A stretch of DNA of 64,000 bases from Taibaiella sp041660405. Lineage in GTDB: Bacteria > Bacteroidota > Bacteroidia > Chitinophagales > Chitinophagaceae. Position 1 is the stretch's first letter. Each line of letters starts with the position of its first letter. Below, one piece after another: positions 44,372 through 52,890 of the stretch. The notes beneath the pieces are model-generated. The model had not been told where the DNA came from. It ran no database searches and saw nothing but the letters and a program-made list of their open reading frames with translations. Location of the stretch: contig JBAZWL010000003.1 of the NCBI GenBank assembly GCA_041660405.1, positions 124,001 to 188,000 of the forward strand, written 5' to 3'. The translations under genes were made by a program, and so were the position numbers.

Positions 44372-46588
44372 CTACAATACTACCCAGGCACTACCATCCC
44401 ACTGGATCATCTGGCTGGAAGGCGTAGTCGTGTCTATTTCCACCAATGTACGACCAACAGTATTAAAAGTTGTAGGGCGTGCACCTGTAAAGCACTGGCC
44501 TACTCCTTGCCAGACAATAACGGGCGCTGAAGCGTCGATATGATCCGGGGAGATATCGCCACTTACTGTCCAACCTGGCGGGAAGCCGGCTGAAGGATCG
44601 GAAAATCCGTGATCGGCCGGAGGTGTAAATGATGCAATGAACATGCCGGCACTTAATGTATCATAAACAATCTGATTTTGATAGTATTCCGTACTATTTG
44701 CATACGGAACGCCTACCTGGCCTAGCCAGCCACCTTGTGTTACCAGACCTTTCTGTCCGTAATCCAGAATGATGTCTCCTTTCATCAGGTGTTTTGTGCG
44801 GGTTAGATCGTCCGGACGCAATGTCCTTTGCTGGAAAACCGGACCATCTCCATATACTGTATAGGTGTAATTGACATTTTCCGGCGCCCATAGCTCATCG
44901 TCGAAATGGTTGTCGATAAAATCAACCTTTTCTACGTGTAAACCCTGAAGATAGAAAAGGTAGTCATTAACGCGCGGATAAGGCATAGGCTGGCTATCAT
45001 TGCTGCCGTAAATTGTTTGTCCGCCGGCATATTTCAGCACGTTTTCCCTTACGATCACATTATGACAGTAATCGTTAGAATCATAGGAAAAGATTGAGAA
45101 GATGCCTGTATCCCAGGCCGGGCAGTTTATACCGGTGATCCTGTTGCGCTCGAAACGGAAATCATCAATCACTCCGCTCAGGCTGAATACGTATCCTGTA
45201 TTAAAAACAATATTGTCGGCGATGAGTGAATTTTGGAAACTGCCAGTGGCTATGGTTCCGGTGTTCTGGATAAAGTTGTTGATAGCTGTTACCATGCTCA
45301 GTGACCCCGAACGGATAGTCTCCCAGTTACCCTTAAATGTATTTCCGTCTACAATGATACGGTTGCGATGAAAACGGCGATCAGATTCCACAACGTGAAC
45401 GCCCCAGACTATATCTTCATTCCCGGTATTACAACCAAGCAGCTCTGCAGCACAACTATTGTTCAGCGCCTCGCAATTCCTGATAGAGCCGCCAATAACG
45501 CGCTCGAAACGAAAAGCTGTATTATAATTGTTGTTGGCACGGCATTGTTCGAAATGCATTTCCTTACAAAATCTCACGAAGGTATCGTCACTGCCAAATG
45601 GTTCAATGTTAATGCCAGCGAACATACCCAATATGCCAACGTGCATCCAATGGCCATTCCAGCTGAACTCCGATCCTACAGCACGGACATTATCACCTTT
45701 TTCGTATACCAATCCGGTCCTCCGGTTATAGTTACAATGGATGTTGGTGAAAAAGTGATTATACTGGACGCTAAGATCTGTGGCACTAGAGTAGTACCTC
45801 CAGGAGCAATAGACTCCATCGCCCCAAGCTTGCTCGAAGGTTAGGCCCTCTATATTCAAGTTTATGGTAGAGTTTACTTGAAGGCATTGTCCTGTTTCGC
45901 CTGTAGTACCCTGGTGTTCCGGAAGGTCGCCTACCAGTTTTCCGGAGCCGCACAAGGTTATGTTTTCACATTCCGCTACGAGCAGGATACTATAATTGGG
46001 AGAATTGTTGGGTATCATTTTCAATGTACCGTCGATCTGGAGGGTAAGACCTTTTTTGCCGAACCAGGTCAATTGATTCGCAAGAACCGTTCCCGCACCG
46101 CCGTCACTGTCGACCATATAAATACCTTCGGTAATGATCGTATGACCTGCGCTTAGATTCAGCAGCTGCTGGAGAATGTGCCTGTCGTTATTGCCACTGG
46201 CGCCGCAAAGCGTACCCATAGCGATACCGGTGGTAACACCGTAGTCATAAGTCTGAGCGGTTGCATTAAAAGTGGCAGGGTCGATATAATATCCATCTTT
46301 ATAGCAGTCAAACCAGTTGGAATAGGCCTTATCAATTGTCCAGGTACCTGCCGGCGCAATAAGAAGCTCCTTACCGAAGATCCGCACCATGGGTGCCTCG
46401 ATCCTGGTATCATTTCCGATAAGGGTTCCATTATCGAGCGATCCCCCGTTAAACTGTAGCGTTATATTTGTTGGCAATGTAATGATCTCGTCATCAAGAT
46501 CATGATCGTGATTGAATTCGTAGATGTTGCCAGGGGTGAAATAGGCAGTGTTGAGCACATCTGTGGCTCCTACAATAATTGTAGCCAT
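44372..46588 (-). CDS. Right-handed parallel beta-helix protein, tailspike-like
   Basis: 738 aa, no signal peptide. The N-terminal module ITLPTNITLQFNGGSLDNGT with NDTRIEAPMVRIFG resembles the starts of pectate-lyase-like proteins common in Bacteroidota phages and prophages. The centre has many short strand-turn repeats with Asn ladders (FEQCRANNNYNTAFR, IRNCEALNNSCAAEL, VDGNTFKGN), the signature of a beta-helix. The last ~150 residues (LRPDDLTRTKHLMKGDI to the end) are a separate C-terminal module ending IQWDGSAWVVL. With no export signal and a tRNA-proximal location, a phage or tail-particle receptor-binding origin is plausible; enzymatic activity unknown. Confidence 0.75.
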   Translation of the reverse strand: MATIIVGATDVLNTAYFTPGNIYEFNHDHDLDDEIITLPTNITLQFNGGSLDNGTLIGNDTRIEAPMVRIFGKELLIAPAGTWTIDKAYSNWFDCYKDGYYIDPATFNATAQTYDYGVTTGIAMGTLCGASGNNDRHILQQLLNLSAGHTIITEGIYMVDSDGGAGTVLANQLTWFGKKGLTLQIDGTLKMIPNNSPNYSILLVAECENITLCGSGKLVGDLPEHQGTTGETGQCLQVNSTINLNIEGLTFEQAWGDGVYCSWRYYSSATDLSVQYNHFFTNIHCNYNRRTGLVYEKGDNVRAVGSEFSWNGHWMHVGILGMFAGINIEPFGSDDTFVRFCKEMHFEQCRANNNYNTAFRFERVIGGSIRNCEALNNSCAAELLGCNTGNEDIVWGVHVVESDRRFHRNRIIVDGNTFKGNWETIRSGSLSMVTAINNFIQNTGTIATGSFQNSLIADNIVFNTGYVFSLSGVIDDFRFERNRITGINCPAWDTGIFSIFSYDSNDYCHNVIVRENVLKYAGGQTIYGSNDSQPMPYPRVNDYLFYLQGLHVEKVDFIDNHFDDELWAPENVNYTYTVYGDGPVFQQRTLRPDDLTRTKHLMKGDIILDYGQKGLVTQGGWLGQVGVPYANSTEYYQNQIVYDTLSAGMFIASFTPPADHGFSDPSAGFPPGWTVSGDISPDHIDASAPVIVWQGVGQCFTGARPTTFNTVGRTLVEIDTTTPSSQMIQWDGSAWVVL

Positions 46589-47159
46589 GATTTTAAGATT
46601 TTAGGTTTACGAATGATTTTTTTACAAAGAGAAGTAGCAGCCCATAGTATACAGATACGACCGGTCTTTCGATATCTTCAACAATGGATTTTACCTGGTT
46701 GTGGAGTCTTAAAATGTATAAACACGGGATAGGGTGGGGCTTATCATATTTTGCGACGGTGACAGGATCAGGTTGCTTTCTCTTTGATAATGTAAAGGTA
46801 GCATGCGCCTAAGCCAGCAGATGGCCGAGTCAGAGATATTTTGCTTTTTATTAAAAAAATCTGTGGACAACAGCAGTCCGATCTCTTATCCCGTTGTAGC
46901 TTTATGATCTGCAAACTGAATTGTTTGGATAAAAAGGCCAGTAGGAAACATTGATCATGCAATTACAAACAATTACTTTTTGAGAAGAACACAGAACTTT
47001 CACTATAGCCATTATCAGTACTATTGAAGATGACAAACTTCCATCCATTATACAACTTTTCTTGTTGTCCCGGAAGCTTAATACCTTTGTCTCTCGTCGC
47101 CTCGTTCGCTCCCCCCTTTTGTTCAGCGGCTTAAGTATATTTAACCAAAACAGAAACAT
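46589..47159. other. Intergenic stretch, no gene recognised
   Basis: 571 bases between the divergent beta-helix and methionine aminopeptidase genes. All frames are short; no hairpin with a T-run and no tRNA fragment seen. Probably holds the promoters of both genes and perhaps decayed sequence. Confidence 0.5.
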
Positions 47160-47924
47160 ATGTCCATAACAAAAGAGTCAGAATTAATAGGGATGAAAAA
47201 GGTTAGCGAAGCTGTGGCTTACACCTTGAAGGAAATGAGAAGCTTTGCCCGGCCAGGTATAACGACTAAGGAACTGGACAACTTTGGCGGACAGATCCTG
47301 AATGACTTAGGGGCAAAATCAGCACCATATCTGACTTATGGTTTTCCTGGCTGGACTTGCATTAGTGTAAACAATGAAATTTGTCACGGCATACCATCTG
47401 ACAAGAAAATGCTTCAGGAAGGTGATTTAATAAACATTGACGTTTCAGCAGAACTGGATGGCTTTTGGTCGGACAACGGAGGCTCATTTGTGTTGGGGAC
47501 AGATATAAACCAGCACCAAAAACTTATTGAGGCTTCAAAGCAAATTTTACATAAAGCCATATATAATATAAAAGGTGGGGTTCGTATTGCTGACATTGGA
47601 TTTTTAATGGAAACGGAAGCTAAGAAAAGAGGTTACAGAGTCATTAAAAATTTGACAGGACACGGAGTAGGAAGGAGCCTTCACGAAGAACCCCATGAGA
47701 TAGCTAATTACAGAGATAAATTTAACCTTAAAAGATTCAGGAAAGGCTCTGTAGTGGCTATTGAAACATTCATTGCAACTACCTCCACCTATGCAGAAAC
47801 GTTGCAGGATGGCTGGACCATGGTTGGCAATAAAGGCGGTTTTATGGCGCAACACGAACACACTATTGTTGTTACCGATGGTAAACCCATTGTATTGACG
47901 GAGATGAATGAAATCTGGAATTGA
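47160..47924 (+). CDS. map: Methionine aminopeptidase, type I (accessory copy)
   Basis: 254 aa cytoplasmic metallopeptidase removing the initiator Met. All five metal ligands are in place: Asp in NIDVSAELDG, Asp in FWSDNGG, His in TGHGVGRSLHEEPHE, Glu in VVAIETFIA and Glu in QHEHTIVV. The usual bacteroidotal map sits in the ribosomal protein operon; this one lies alone in the tRNA-Asn accessory region and departs from the common consensus (SDN for GDT), so it is likely a second, acquired copy. Confidence 0.9.
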   Translation: MSITKESELIGMKKVSEAVAYTLKEMRSFARPGITTKELDNFGGQILNDLGAKSAPYLTYGFPGWTCISVNNEICHGIPSDKKMLQEGDLINIDVSAELDGFWSDNGGSFVLGTDINQHQKLIEASKQILHKAIYNIKGGVRIADIGFLMETEAKKRGYRVIKNLTGHGVGRSLHEEPHEIANYRDKFNLKRFRKGSVVAIETFIATTSTYAETLQDGWTMVGNKGGFMAQHEHTIVVTDGKPIVLTEMNEIWN

Positions 47925-47956
47925 GAGAAACTCTAAGTTTAAATAACGGCTAGGAG

Positions 47957-47987
47957 AAAACCACTTACATTTTGTAGGTGGTTTTTT
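47957..47987 (+). terminator. tRNA-Asn-type terminator hairpin (copy B)
   Basis: 13-bp stem 47957-47969 / 47973-47985 (one G-U) followed by T. Identical over 31 nt to the hairpin after tRNA-Asn. Preceded by GGCTAGGAG, which resembles a decayed tRNA 3' end. Confidence 0.85.
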
Positions 47988-48109
47988 GTGTTGGGTAACG
48001 TAATTAATTTACTTTAATAACAGGTGCGAAAATGGGGGTTGTACGTGCATTTTTATTGTAGTAGATTACGATCTGAATTTATCAAAATAAGTTACAAGTA
48101 TACCTAATT

Positions 48110-49573
48110 ATGAAAATTGAAAAAGTCACTATTAAGAATTTTCGAGGTATTGAGGAGCTAATTGATTTTGAGTTGAAAAAGCTCTCAATCATAATTGGTA
48201 ATAATGGGACTAGTAAAACAGCCATACTTGAAGCAATAAACTTCGCTCTCTCCCCAAGCTTCTTGTCAGGCAGAATAAAGCATACAGACTTTCACAAAGG
48301 TCTTGATGCCCCTATCATCATACAATTAAAATTTGATGGGAACTTTAAAGCACATCTTCCTGATGGATACCAAACACAGGAAGTTGAATGTAATGGTATA
48401 TATCTTCGTATTAAAAAAAGGGATCGAGCTGCTAATGGTAAAGCGTTTACTGATATAGTTGTAATTGAACACTATGTTGTGCCAACCCAGCAAAGAACAA
48501 ATCAGAATGGTTGGGAAATTCCAAGAAAAGGAACGGGAAAGTTCAAATTTACTGAAAGGTTGCTGACATTTCCGGTAACTACCGAAGGTTTACCTAGGGC
48601 ATATTTCTATGGTAAGAATCGTGACAAACAACTGCAGAAAGGTTTTAATTCATCAATAGCGTCAGTATATGATGATTTCAATTGGCGATTTCTGAAGGAA
48701 TTAAGGAAGGAGCCGCATCCTCCACAGTACTATCAAGATAAAAGAAATTTGGAAACATCAATAATTAGTAAGGTTGACGAGAAGGCCTTTGAAAAAACAT
48801 TTGACGCGCTTAATGCAAAGTTGACTCAATTAGGGCTTAAAAATGTGTCTTTAGCTTTTTTTGAGACCAATGCACCTTTTGAAAGTGCTTTTCTAAATCA
48901 GGTTGTTGAGAATATTGAAATACCTGTAAATCAATTAGGGTCAGGAATCGAAATGATTGTTTCATTGCTATTCCTTGAAACTCTCGCTTCATTATCAAGA
49001 GATCAATTCATAGTTATTATTGACGAGCCGGAATTACACTTACATCCTTTGCTCCAAATCAGTTTTATTAGCTACTTAATTTCTCTTTCAACGAATGTTC
49101 AGATAGTACTTAATACTCATTCTCCATACTTCTACAAAAACTGCTTAGCTAATCCGAATATCGAACTATTAATATCTCAAAAAGACACCAATGAAAAAGT
49201 CTCGTTGTCGAATACTGGCAGTTCTTTCGGACTTTTTCCATGGAGTCCGTCCTGGGGGGAAATTAATTACAGAGCATTTTCAATGTCAACGGTAGAGTTT
49301 CATAATGAACTATATGGCCGAGTGCAGGAGAGGGAAAATGCATGGAGAGAAACCGAAATCGAAACTTATTTTTCTTCAAAAAGCTTGCAAAAATCTAAAC
49401 AATGGACAAGGGTCTCCAGTAGTAGTCAAGTCGGCCAGCCCTACCCAATAACGTTAATGTCCTATATTAGGAATTCAATTCACCACCCTGAGAATACGCA
49501 AAATCAAAAATACACCGAACTTGAGCTTGATCAGTCAATTATTCAACTAATTCACTTGCTCGAAAATCCATAA
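48110..49573 (+). CDS. AAA ATPase (OLD/RecF-like) with C-terminal HEPN-like RNxxxH motif
   Basis: 487 aa. N-terminal IKNFRGIEELIDFELKKLS and Walker A GNNGTSKT (residues 30-37), signature region LGSGIEMIVSLLFLETLA and Walker B VIIDEPELHLHP (DEPE 305-308), then a switch-type NTHSP. This is the SMC/ABC-class AAA_15/AAA_21 architecture. The C-terminal ~110 residues contain SYIRNSIHHPEN, with R454-N-x-x-x-H459 matching the HEPN ribonuclease motif. PrrC and RloC combine an ABC ATPase with HEPN anticodon nuclease in this order. Convergent with a type II restriction-modification pair, so a phage-defence role is likely (inference). Confidence 0.8.
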   Translation: MKIEKVTIKNFRGIEELIDFELKKLSIIIGNNGTSKTAILEAINFALSPSFLSGRIKHTDFHKGLDAPIIIQLKFDGNFKAHLPDGYQTQEVECNGIYLRIKKRDRAANGKAFTDIVVIEHYVVPTQQRTNQNGWEIPRKGTGKFKFTERLLTFPVTTEGLPRAYFYGKNRDKQLQKGFNSSIASVYDDFNWRFLKELRKEPHPPQYYQDKRNLETSIISKVDEKAFEKTFDALNAKLTQLGLKNVSLAFFETNAPFESAFLNQVVENIEIPVNQLGSGIEMIVSLLFLETLASLSRDQFIVIIDEPELHLHPLLQISFISYLISLSTNVQIVLNTHSPYFYKNCLANPNIELLISQKDTNEKVSLSNTGSSFGLFPWSPSWGEINYRAFSMSTVEFHNELYGRVQERENAWRETEIETYFSSKSLQKSKQWTRVSSSSQVGQPYPITLMSYIRNSIHHPENTQNQKYTELELDQSIIQLIHLLENP

Positions 49574-49606
49574 CATAGGACAGATTAAAAGCGAATATTT
49601 TTAAAG

Positions 49607-50572
49607 CTATAAACTAACACTCAAGATTGAAGATAATAGGTCTTTGAAAATGATATATTCTTTATTTTGCTTGTCTGATATTTTGTCGAGATGAAAGAAA
49701 TGACTCGTTGTCGGGGATTCTGTTCTTAATTGAGTGTAGTCAATATCTACACTTATAATTGTCATAAACTCAAAATAGCCTCGTTGCCTCGCCTTCTGGT
49801 GGCTTTTCTCGGCCTCGCCGATCCTGTTATGTATATTAGAACCATCTTTGCCACCTTTAATCTCAATGGAGATTAATCCTCTTGTACCGGAATTAAAATG
49901 TTCACTAATTTCAATATCTGGATCCGATGCAAATGCGATTTTTACGAGTCTACCCGAATCGTTTTTTATCTCTATAAAAGTTGGCGTAGAAGAAATTATG
50001 TAACGCTTGACGAAATCTTTGATTAAACTGAAGGTTTTCTGGGTAGCTATTGCACCGTATTCATTGTTTTTAGAGCCCCTTAATTGTGGCCCAACAGTTA
50101 ATAGTTGAAGTTCGGCAAGAGAAGAAATAGAAAATTCATCAATCTGTTTTATCAACGATTCTGAAGAGCCGATTAGGCTTTTGCAAAGATCATCCATCTT
50201 ACTCAACGCAAGCGTTGAAACTTTTCCTTTTTCTTCCATATGGCGGAAACAGCCAAAGGGACCTTTGTTGTAAAACTCCTTTTGCGAAAACCCTAATAAT
50301 AATCTGTAATACCCTAAAAGAAAGGGATTTTCTAATAGAAGTAATGGAGTTGGGAATATGGTTTCACCTCTCAATGAAAAAGAGGCAAGTTTTTGCAATG
50401 CTTCATTAGAAACAAAATGCTGTAGCTGGTTGTCTATATCAGCTACCTGCAGATTTCTGATGGTTTTACTAAGAGCTTCGTGAAAATAAAGATCTTTGAT
50501 GCTTTTCAATTTATAGTGGAACCCCACTTGAAGATCTGGAGCTAATACGGGAAACATTAGATTACTTGGCAT
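49607..50572 (-). CDS. Type II restriction endonuclease, XcyI/Cfr9I-like
   Basis: 321 aa. A PD-(D/E)xK-type core is seen as SDPDIEISEHF (residues 216-226) and SIEIKGGKDGSNIHNRIGEA (E237, K239), followed by EKSHQKARQRGYFEFM. IExKGG-x-D-x-SN-x-x-NR-x-GEAEKSH is, as far as I recognise it, characteristic of the XcyI family, whose members cut CCCGGG. The start overlaps the 3' end of the methyltransferase gene by 11 nt, the usual tight linkage. Specificity is by family resemblance only. Confidence 0.75.
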   Translation of the reverse strand: MPSNLMFPVLAPDLQVGFHYKLKSIKDLYFHEALSKTIRNLQVADIDNQLQHFVSNEALQKLASFSLRGETIFPTPLLLLENPFLLGYYRLLLGFSQKEFYNKGPFGCFRHMEEKGKVSTLALSKMDDLCKSLIGSSESLIKQIDEFSISSLAELQLLTVGPQLRGSKNNEYGAIATQKTFSLIKDFVKRYIISSTPTFIEIKNDSGRLVKIAFASDPDIEISEHFNSGTRGLISIEIKGGKDGSNIHNRIGEAEKSHQKARQRGYFEFMTIISVDIDYTQLRTESPTTSHFFHLDKISDKQNKEYIIFKDLLSSILSVSL

Positions 50573-51461
50573 TCTTCAGTCTTCTTTTAGCAATATCAAT
50601 ATATTCTTTTTTCAATTCAATTCCATGAAACTTTCTTCCAAGTTTGTTTGAAGCCACGCCAACGGTCCCAGCACCAAAGAAAGGATCTAAAATAAAATCA
50701 TCTTTCTTAGAAGAGGCTAAGATCACAGGTGTGATTAACTCCTCTGGAAAGGTTGCAAAATGGGCTTCTGGAAACGGTTCTGTGTTAACTTGCCACACAG
50801 TTCTCTTATTCCGTAATTTACCCTCTCCAGCCGCTGGCTCTTTGATACTTTCAAAATCATAGTAATATTGTTCAGATTTAGAAAATAAAAACATGTATTC
50901 ATGAGATTGAGTAGGCCTATCTTTGACTGATTCGGGTTGACAATTTGGCTTGTACCAGATTATATCTGACCGTAGGTACCACCCATCCGCTTGTAAAGCA
51001 AATGCAAGCCGCCATGGAATTCCGATTAAGTCTTTAGGTTTCAAACCTTCAGGTGTTGGTGGTCGAAATTTCATTCCCCGCGCTGGATTCTTTTTATCTT
51101 CTGCTCGCCAAGATCTATTTCCGCTCGTGTATGAGTCTCCGATATTTAACCAAAATGTACCGTCATCCTTTAATTTATCCTTCATTCGTCGGAAGATACT
51201 CACCAGATGATTTATGTAATCATCAAGTTGCTGCTCAGCGCCAATTTGTTCGTCATGTCCATAGTCCCTTAATCCCCAATATGGAGGACTTGTTATACAA
51301 CAAGAATAAAATTTATCAGGAAGAGTATTTATCATTTCTCTTGTATCCCCATGAAATATCATGGATTCAGCAAGAATATTTCCTTGACTTTCTTTCTTAA
51401 TCCTTTTCTTAGCTTCCACTAATCCCATAAAACTTGCACATTTCGCGGTCAAATTTATCAT
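50562..51461 (-). CDS. DNA N4-cytosine-type methyltransferase of the RM pair
   Basis: 299 aa. Catalytic motif IV TSPPYWGLRDY (SPPY at residues 58-61), SAM-binding motif I DPFFGAGTVGVA near the C-terminus: the beta-class order. SPPYW is typical of N4-cytosine and some N6-adenine enzymes; with an XcyI-like partner, N4-methylation of CCCGGG is predicted. The N-terminal ~33 residues before MIFHGDTREM look non-homologous, so translation may begin at that Met rather than at 51461. The intergenic 51462-51612 upstream shows no regulator (no C protein). Confidence 0.88.
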   Translation of the reverse strand: MINLTAKCASFMGLVEAKKRIKKESQGNILAESMIFHGDTREMINTLPDKFYSCCITSPPYWGLRDYGHDEQIGAEQQLDDYINHLVSIFRRMKDKLKDDGTFWLNIGDSYTSGNRSWRAEDKKNPARGMKFRPPTPEGLKPKDLIGIPWRLAFALQADGWYLRSDIIWYKPNCQPESVKDRPTQSHEYMFLFSKSEQYYYDFESIKEPAAGEGKLRNKRTVWQVNTEPFPEAHFATFPEELITPVILASSKKDDFILDPFFGAGTVGVASNKLGRKFHGIELKKEYIDIAKRRLKNAK

Positions 51462-51612
51462 TTAATCCTGATTAAAGTTTGAAATAAGAAGAGTTTGGTC
51501 AACATATTCTTAAATAATCTTTACACTGTTTAGATAAGGCCATCCATGAAGTCACTACAATTATTCAAAGGTGCAAAATCATATTTAGACTAATCCCTGA
51601 CACTACTTCTAC

Positions 51613-51650
51613 TTAATCAGAGAATCGCGGGTTCAAGTCCAGCAGGGAGA
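51613..51650 (+). repeat. tRNA-Asn 3' fragment (att-like, copy C)
   Basis: 38 nt collinear with tRNA-Asn 44045-44082, 35 identical, the last 21 without mismatch (GGTTCAAGTCCAGCAGGGAG plus A). Lacks the 5' half, so it cannot be a tRNA. No hairpin follows. Best read as an attachment-site duplicate of an element inserted at the tRNA 3' end. Confidence 0.85.
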
Positions 51651-51741
51651 TAGCCTATAGTATCTATTGATGTATGCTTACTTCGCCCGTAGTATCAGGC
51701 TTCGCAGGTTGTCCCTGGGTTTTAAAGCGTTCTGCCAGAAT

Positions 51742-52046
51742 CACGAGGTGGTACTTCGTAAACCACGAGGTGATACCTCGTAAATCACGAGGTGGTACTT
51801 CGTAAACCACGAGGTGATACCTCGTAAACCACGAGGTGATACCTCGTACACCACGAGGTGATACCTCGTACACCACGAGGTGGTACCTCGTACACCACGA
51901 GGTGATACCTCGTAAACCACGAGGTGATACCTCGTAAACCACGAGGTGGTACCTCGTAAACCACGAGGTGATACCTCGTAAACCACGAGGTGGTACCTCG
52001 TAAACCACGAGGTGGTACTTCGTAAACCACAAGGTGATACCTCGTG
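51742..52046. repeat. Tandem array of 14 palindromic 22-bp units
   Basis: Fourteen head-to-tail 22-bp units beginning CACGAGGTG at 51742 and every 22 bases to 52028. Each unit contains ACGAGGT-GAT/GGT-ACCTCGT, a 7-bp inverted repeat with a 3-nt loop. Variation is confined to a few positions: GAT/GGT centre, ACCTCG/ACTTCG arm, TAAAC/TACAC/TAAAT linker. No unique spacers, so not CRISPR. All minus-strand frames are open only because the unit holds no stop in any phase. Lies 91 nt after the tRNA fragment. Confidence 0.95.
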
Positions 52047-52101
52047 CCAGTTGAGGTAAGGCTATATTTTTGGCAGCATGATACGAAGGGGCATAAAAAA
52101 A

Positions 52102-52118
52102 CCGCTGATATACAGCGG
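52102..52118 (-). terminator. Short terminator of the 174-aa gene
   Basis: 6-bp GC-rich stem CCGCTG/CAGCGG (52102-52107 / 52113-52118); on the minus strand followed by TTTTTTTATG. Confidence 0.65.
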
Positions 52119-52141
52119 CTTATGTAAAATGTCTTTTGGTA

Positions 52142-52666
52142 TTATGCTTGTGCCGGTGGCTCCAGAGGTTGATTTCCGGCTGGGGTCTCTGCGTTTTCGC
52201 CTTCCTCTTCTTCCATTATAGCACCAAAGCGGGCGTTGTATTCATCCAGTTCTTTCATAGCTTCGTCCAGGTCGCCATCGTGCTGGCGGGCTATTTGCAG
52301 ACTGCTGCTAAATTTATCCACATGCGCCATGATATCCTTGCCTAAAGCTTTGTCGGTATCGTCCAGGGATTCGTACAGATTTTGAGCAGCAATTTTATAT
52401 TGACGCACTTTATCGATGTACTCCATGCGGCTGGTAAGCTCGGCTGCATCATCCTCTTTAGAAAGTTTGTCATTATACTGCGTTGAAATTTTACCTACAA
52501 TTTTAGCCAGTCCGTACCGGGAGCTTCCTACTGCCCTGATGTTTTTCTTTGCTTTGGCCGTAAGCGACTTTTTGTATGGGTTAAAGCTGTCGCGCCAATT
52601 GTTGATAGCCTGTGTGGCATTGATAATGTCGTTTGGCGGTGCAAACGAGGTGACCAATAGATCCAT
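52142..52666 (-). CDS. Hypothetical protein, acidic C-terminus
   Basis: 174 aa, no recognised family, no signal peptide or membrane segment. Basic helical N-terminal half (NPYKKSLTAKAKKNIRAVGS) and acidic Glu-rich C-terminus (AIMEEEEGENAE) ending in a Pro/Ala tail; coiled-coil-like helices in the middle. The region upstream holds two near-identical copies of TAATTGGTAGGT(A/G)GTATA (about 52712-52754), perhaps operator sites. It sits between the palindrome array and secreted protein genes. Confidence 0.6.
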   Translation of the reverse strand: MDLLVTSFAPPNDIINATQAINNWRDSFNPYKKSLTAKAKKNIRAVGSSRYGLAKIVGKISTQYNDKLSKEDDAAELTSRMEYIDKVRQYKIAAQNLYESLDDTDKALGKDIMAHVDKFSSSLQIARQHDGDLDEAMKELDEYNARFGAIMEEEEGENAETPAGNQPLEPPAQA

Positions 52667-52824
52667 AAAATGTAAATTTAAAACTGTGAGAAAAGAATTT
52701 TCCGTGAGTTTTTAATTGGTAGGTAGTATATATCTAATTGGTAGGTGGTATAAATATAGATATTATTTAGATAATGAGGTAAGGATTGGGGAAATAATTT
52801 TGGGGGGATCGGTAAATGAGAATA

Positions 52825-52854
52825 AATAAACCGCAGTATGAACTGCGGTTTATT
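52825..52854 (-). terminator. Terminator of the barrel gene
   Basis: 13-bp perfect stem 52825-52837 / 52842-52854 with ATGA loop. A second hairpin, TTCCGTCC/GGACGGAA (52853-52860 / 52880-52887), lies just before the stop of the barrel gene. Confidence 0.75.
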
Positions 52855-52890
52855 CCGTCCCTTGCAAGAGACTCCGTAAGGACGGAAGTA

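Noticed and set aside
45102..45844. Plus-strand ORFs of 89 and 158 aa inside the beta-helix gene
   Set aside because: Antisense to a long, clearly coding frame with domain structure; composition is that of a shadow frame.
51613..51650. A second tRNA-Asn gene
   Set aside because: Only the 3' half is present; no D arm or 5' acceptor strand.
51664..52032. Three overlapping minus-strand ORFs over the 22-bp array, encoding a repetitive protein
   Set aside because: All three frames are open because the 22-bp unit lacks stops in every phase; the products are the same repeat in different registers, with no initiation context.
51742..52046. CRISPR array
   Set aside because: No unique spacers between units and no cas genes.
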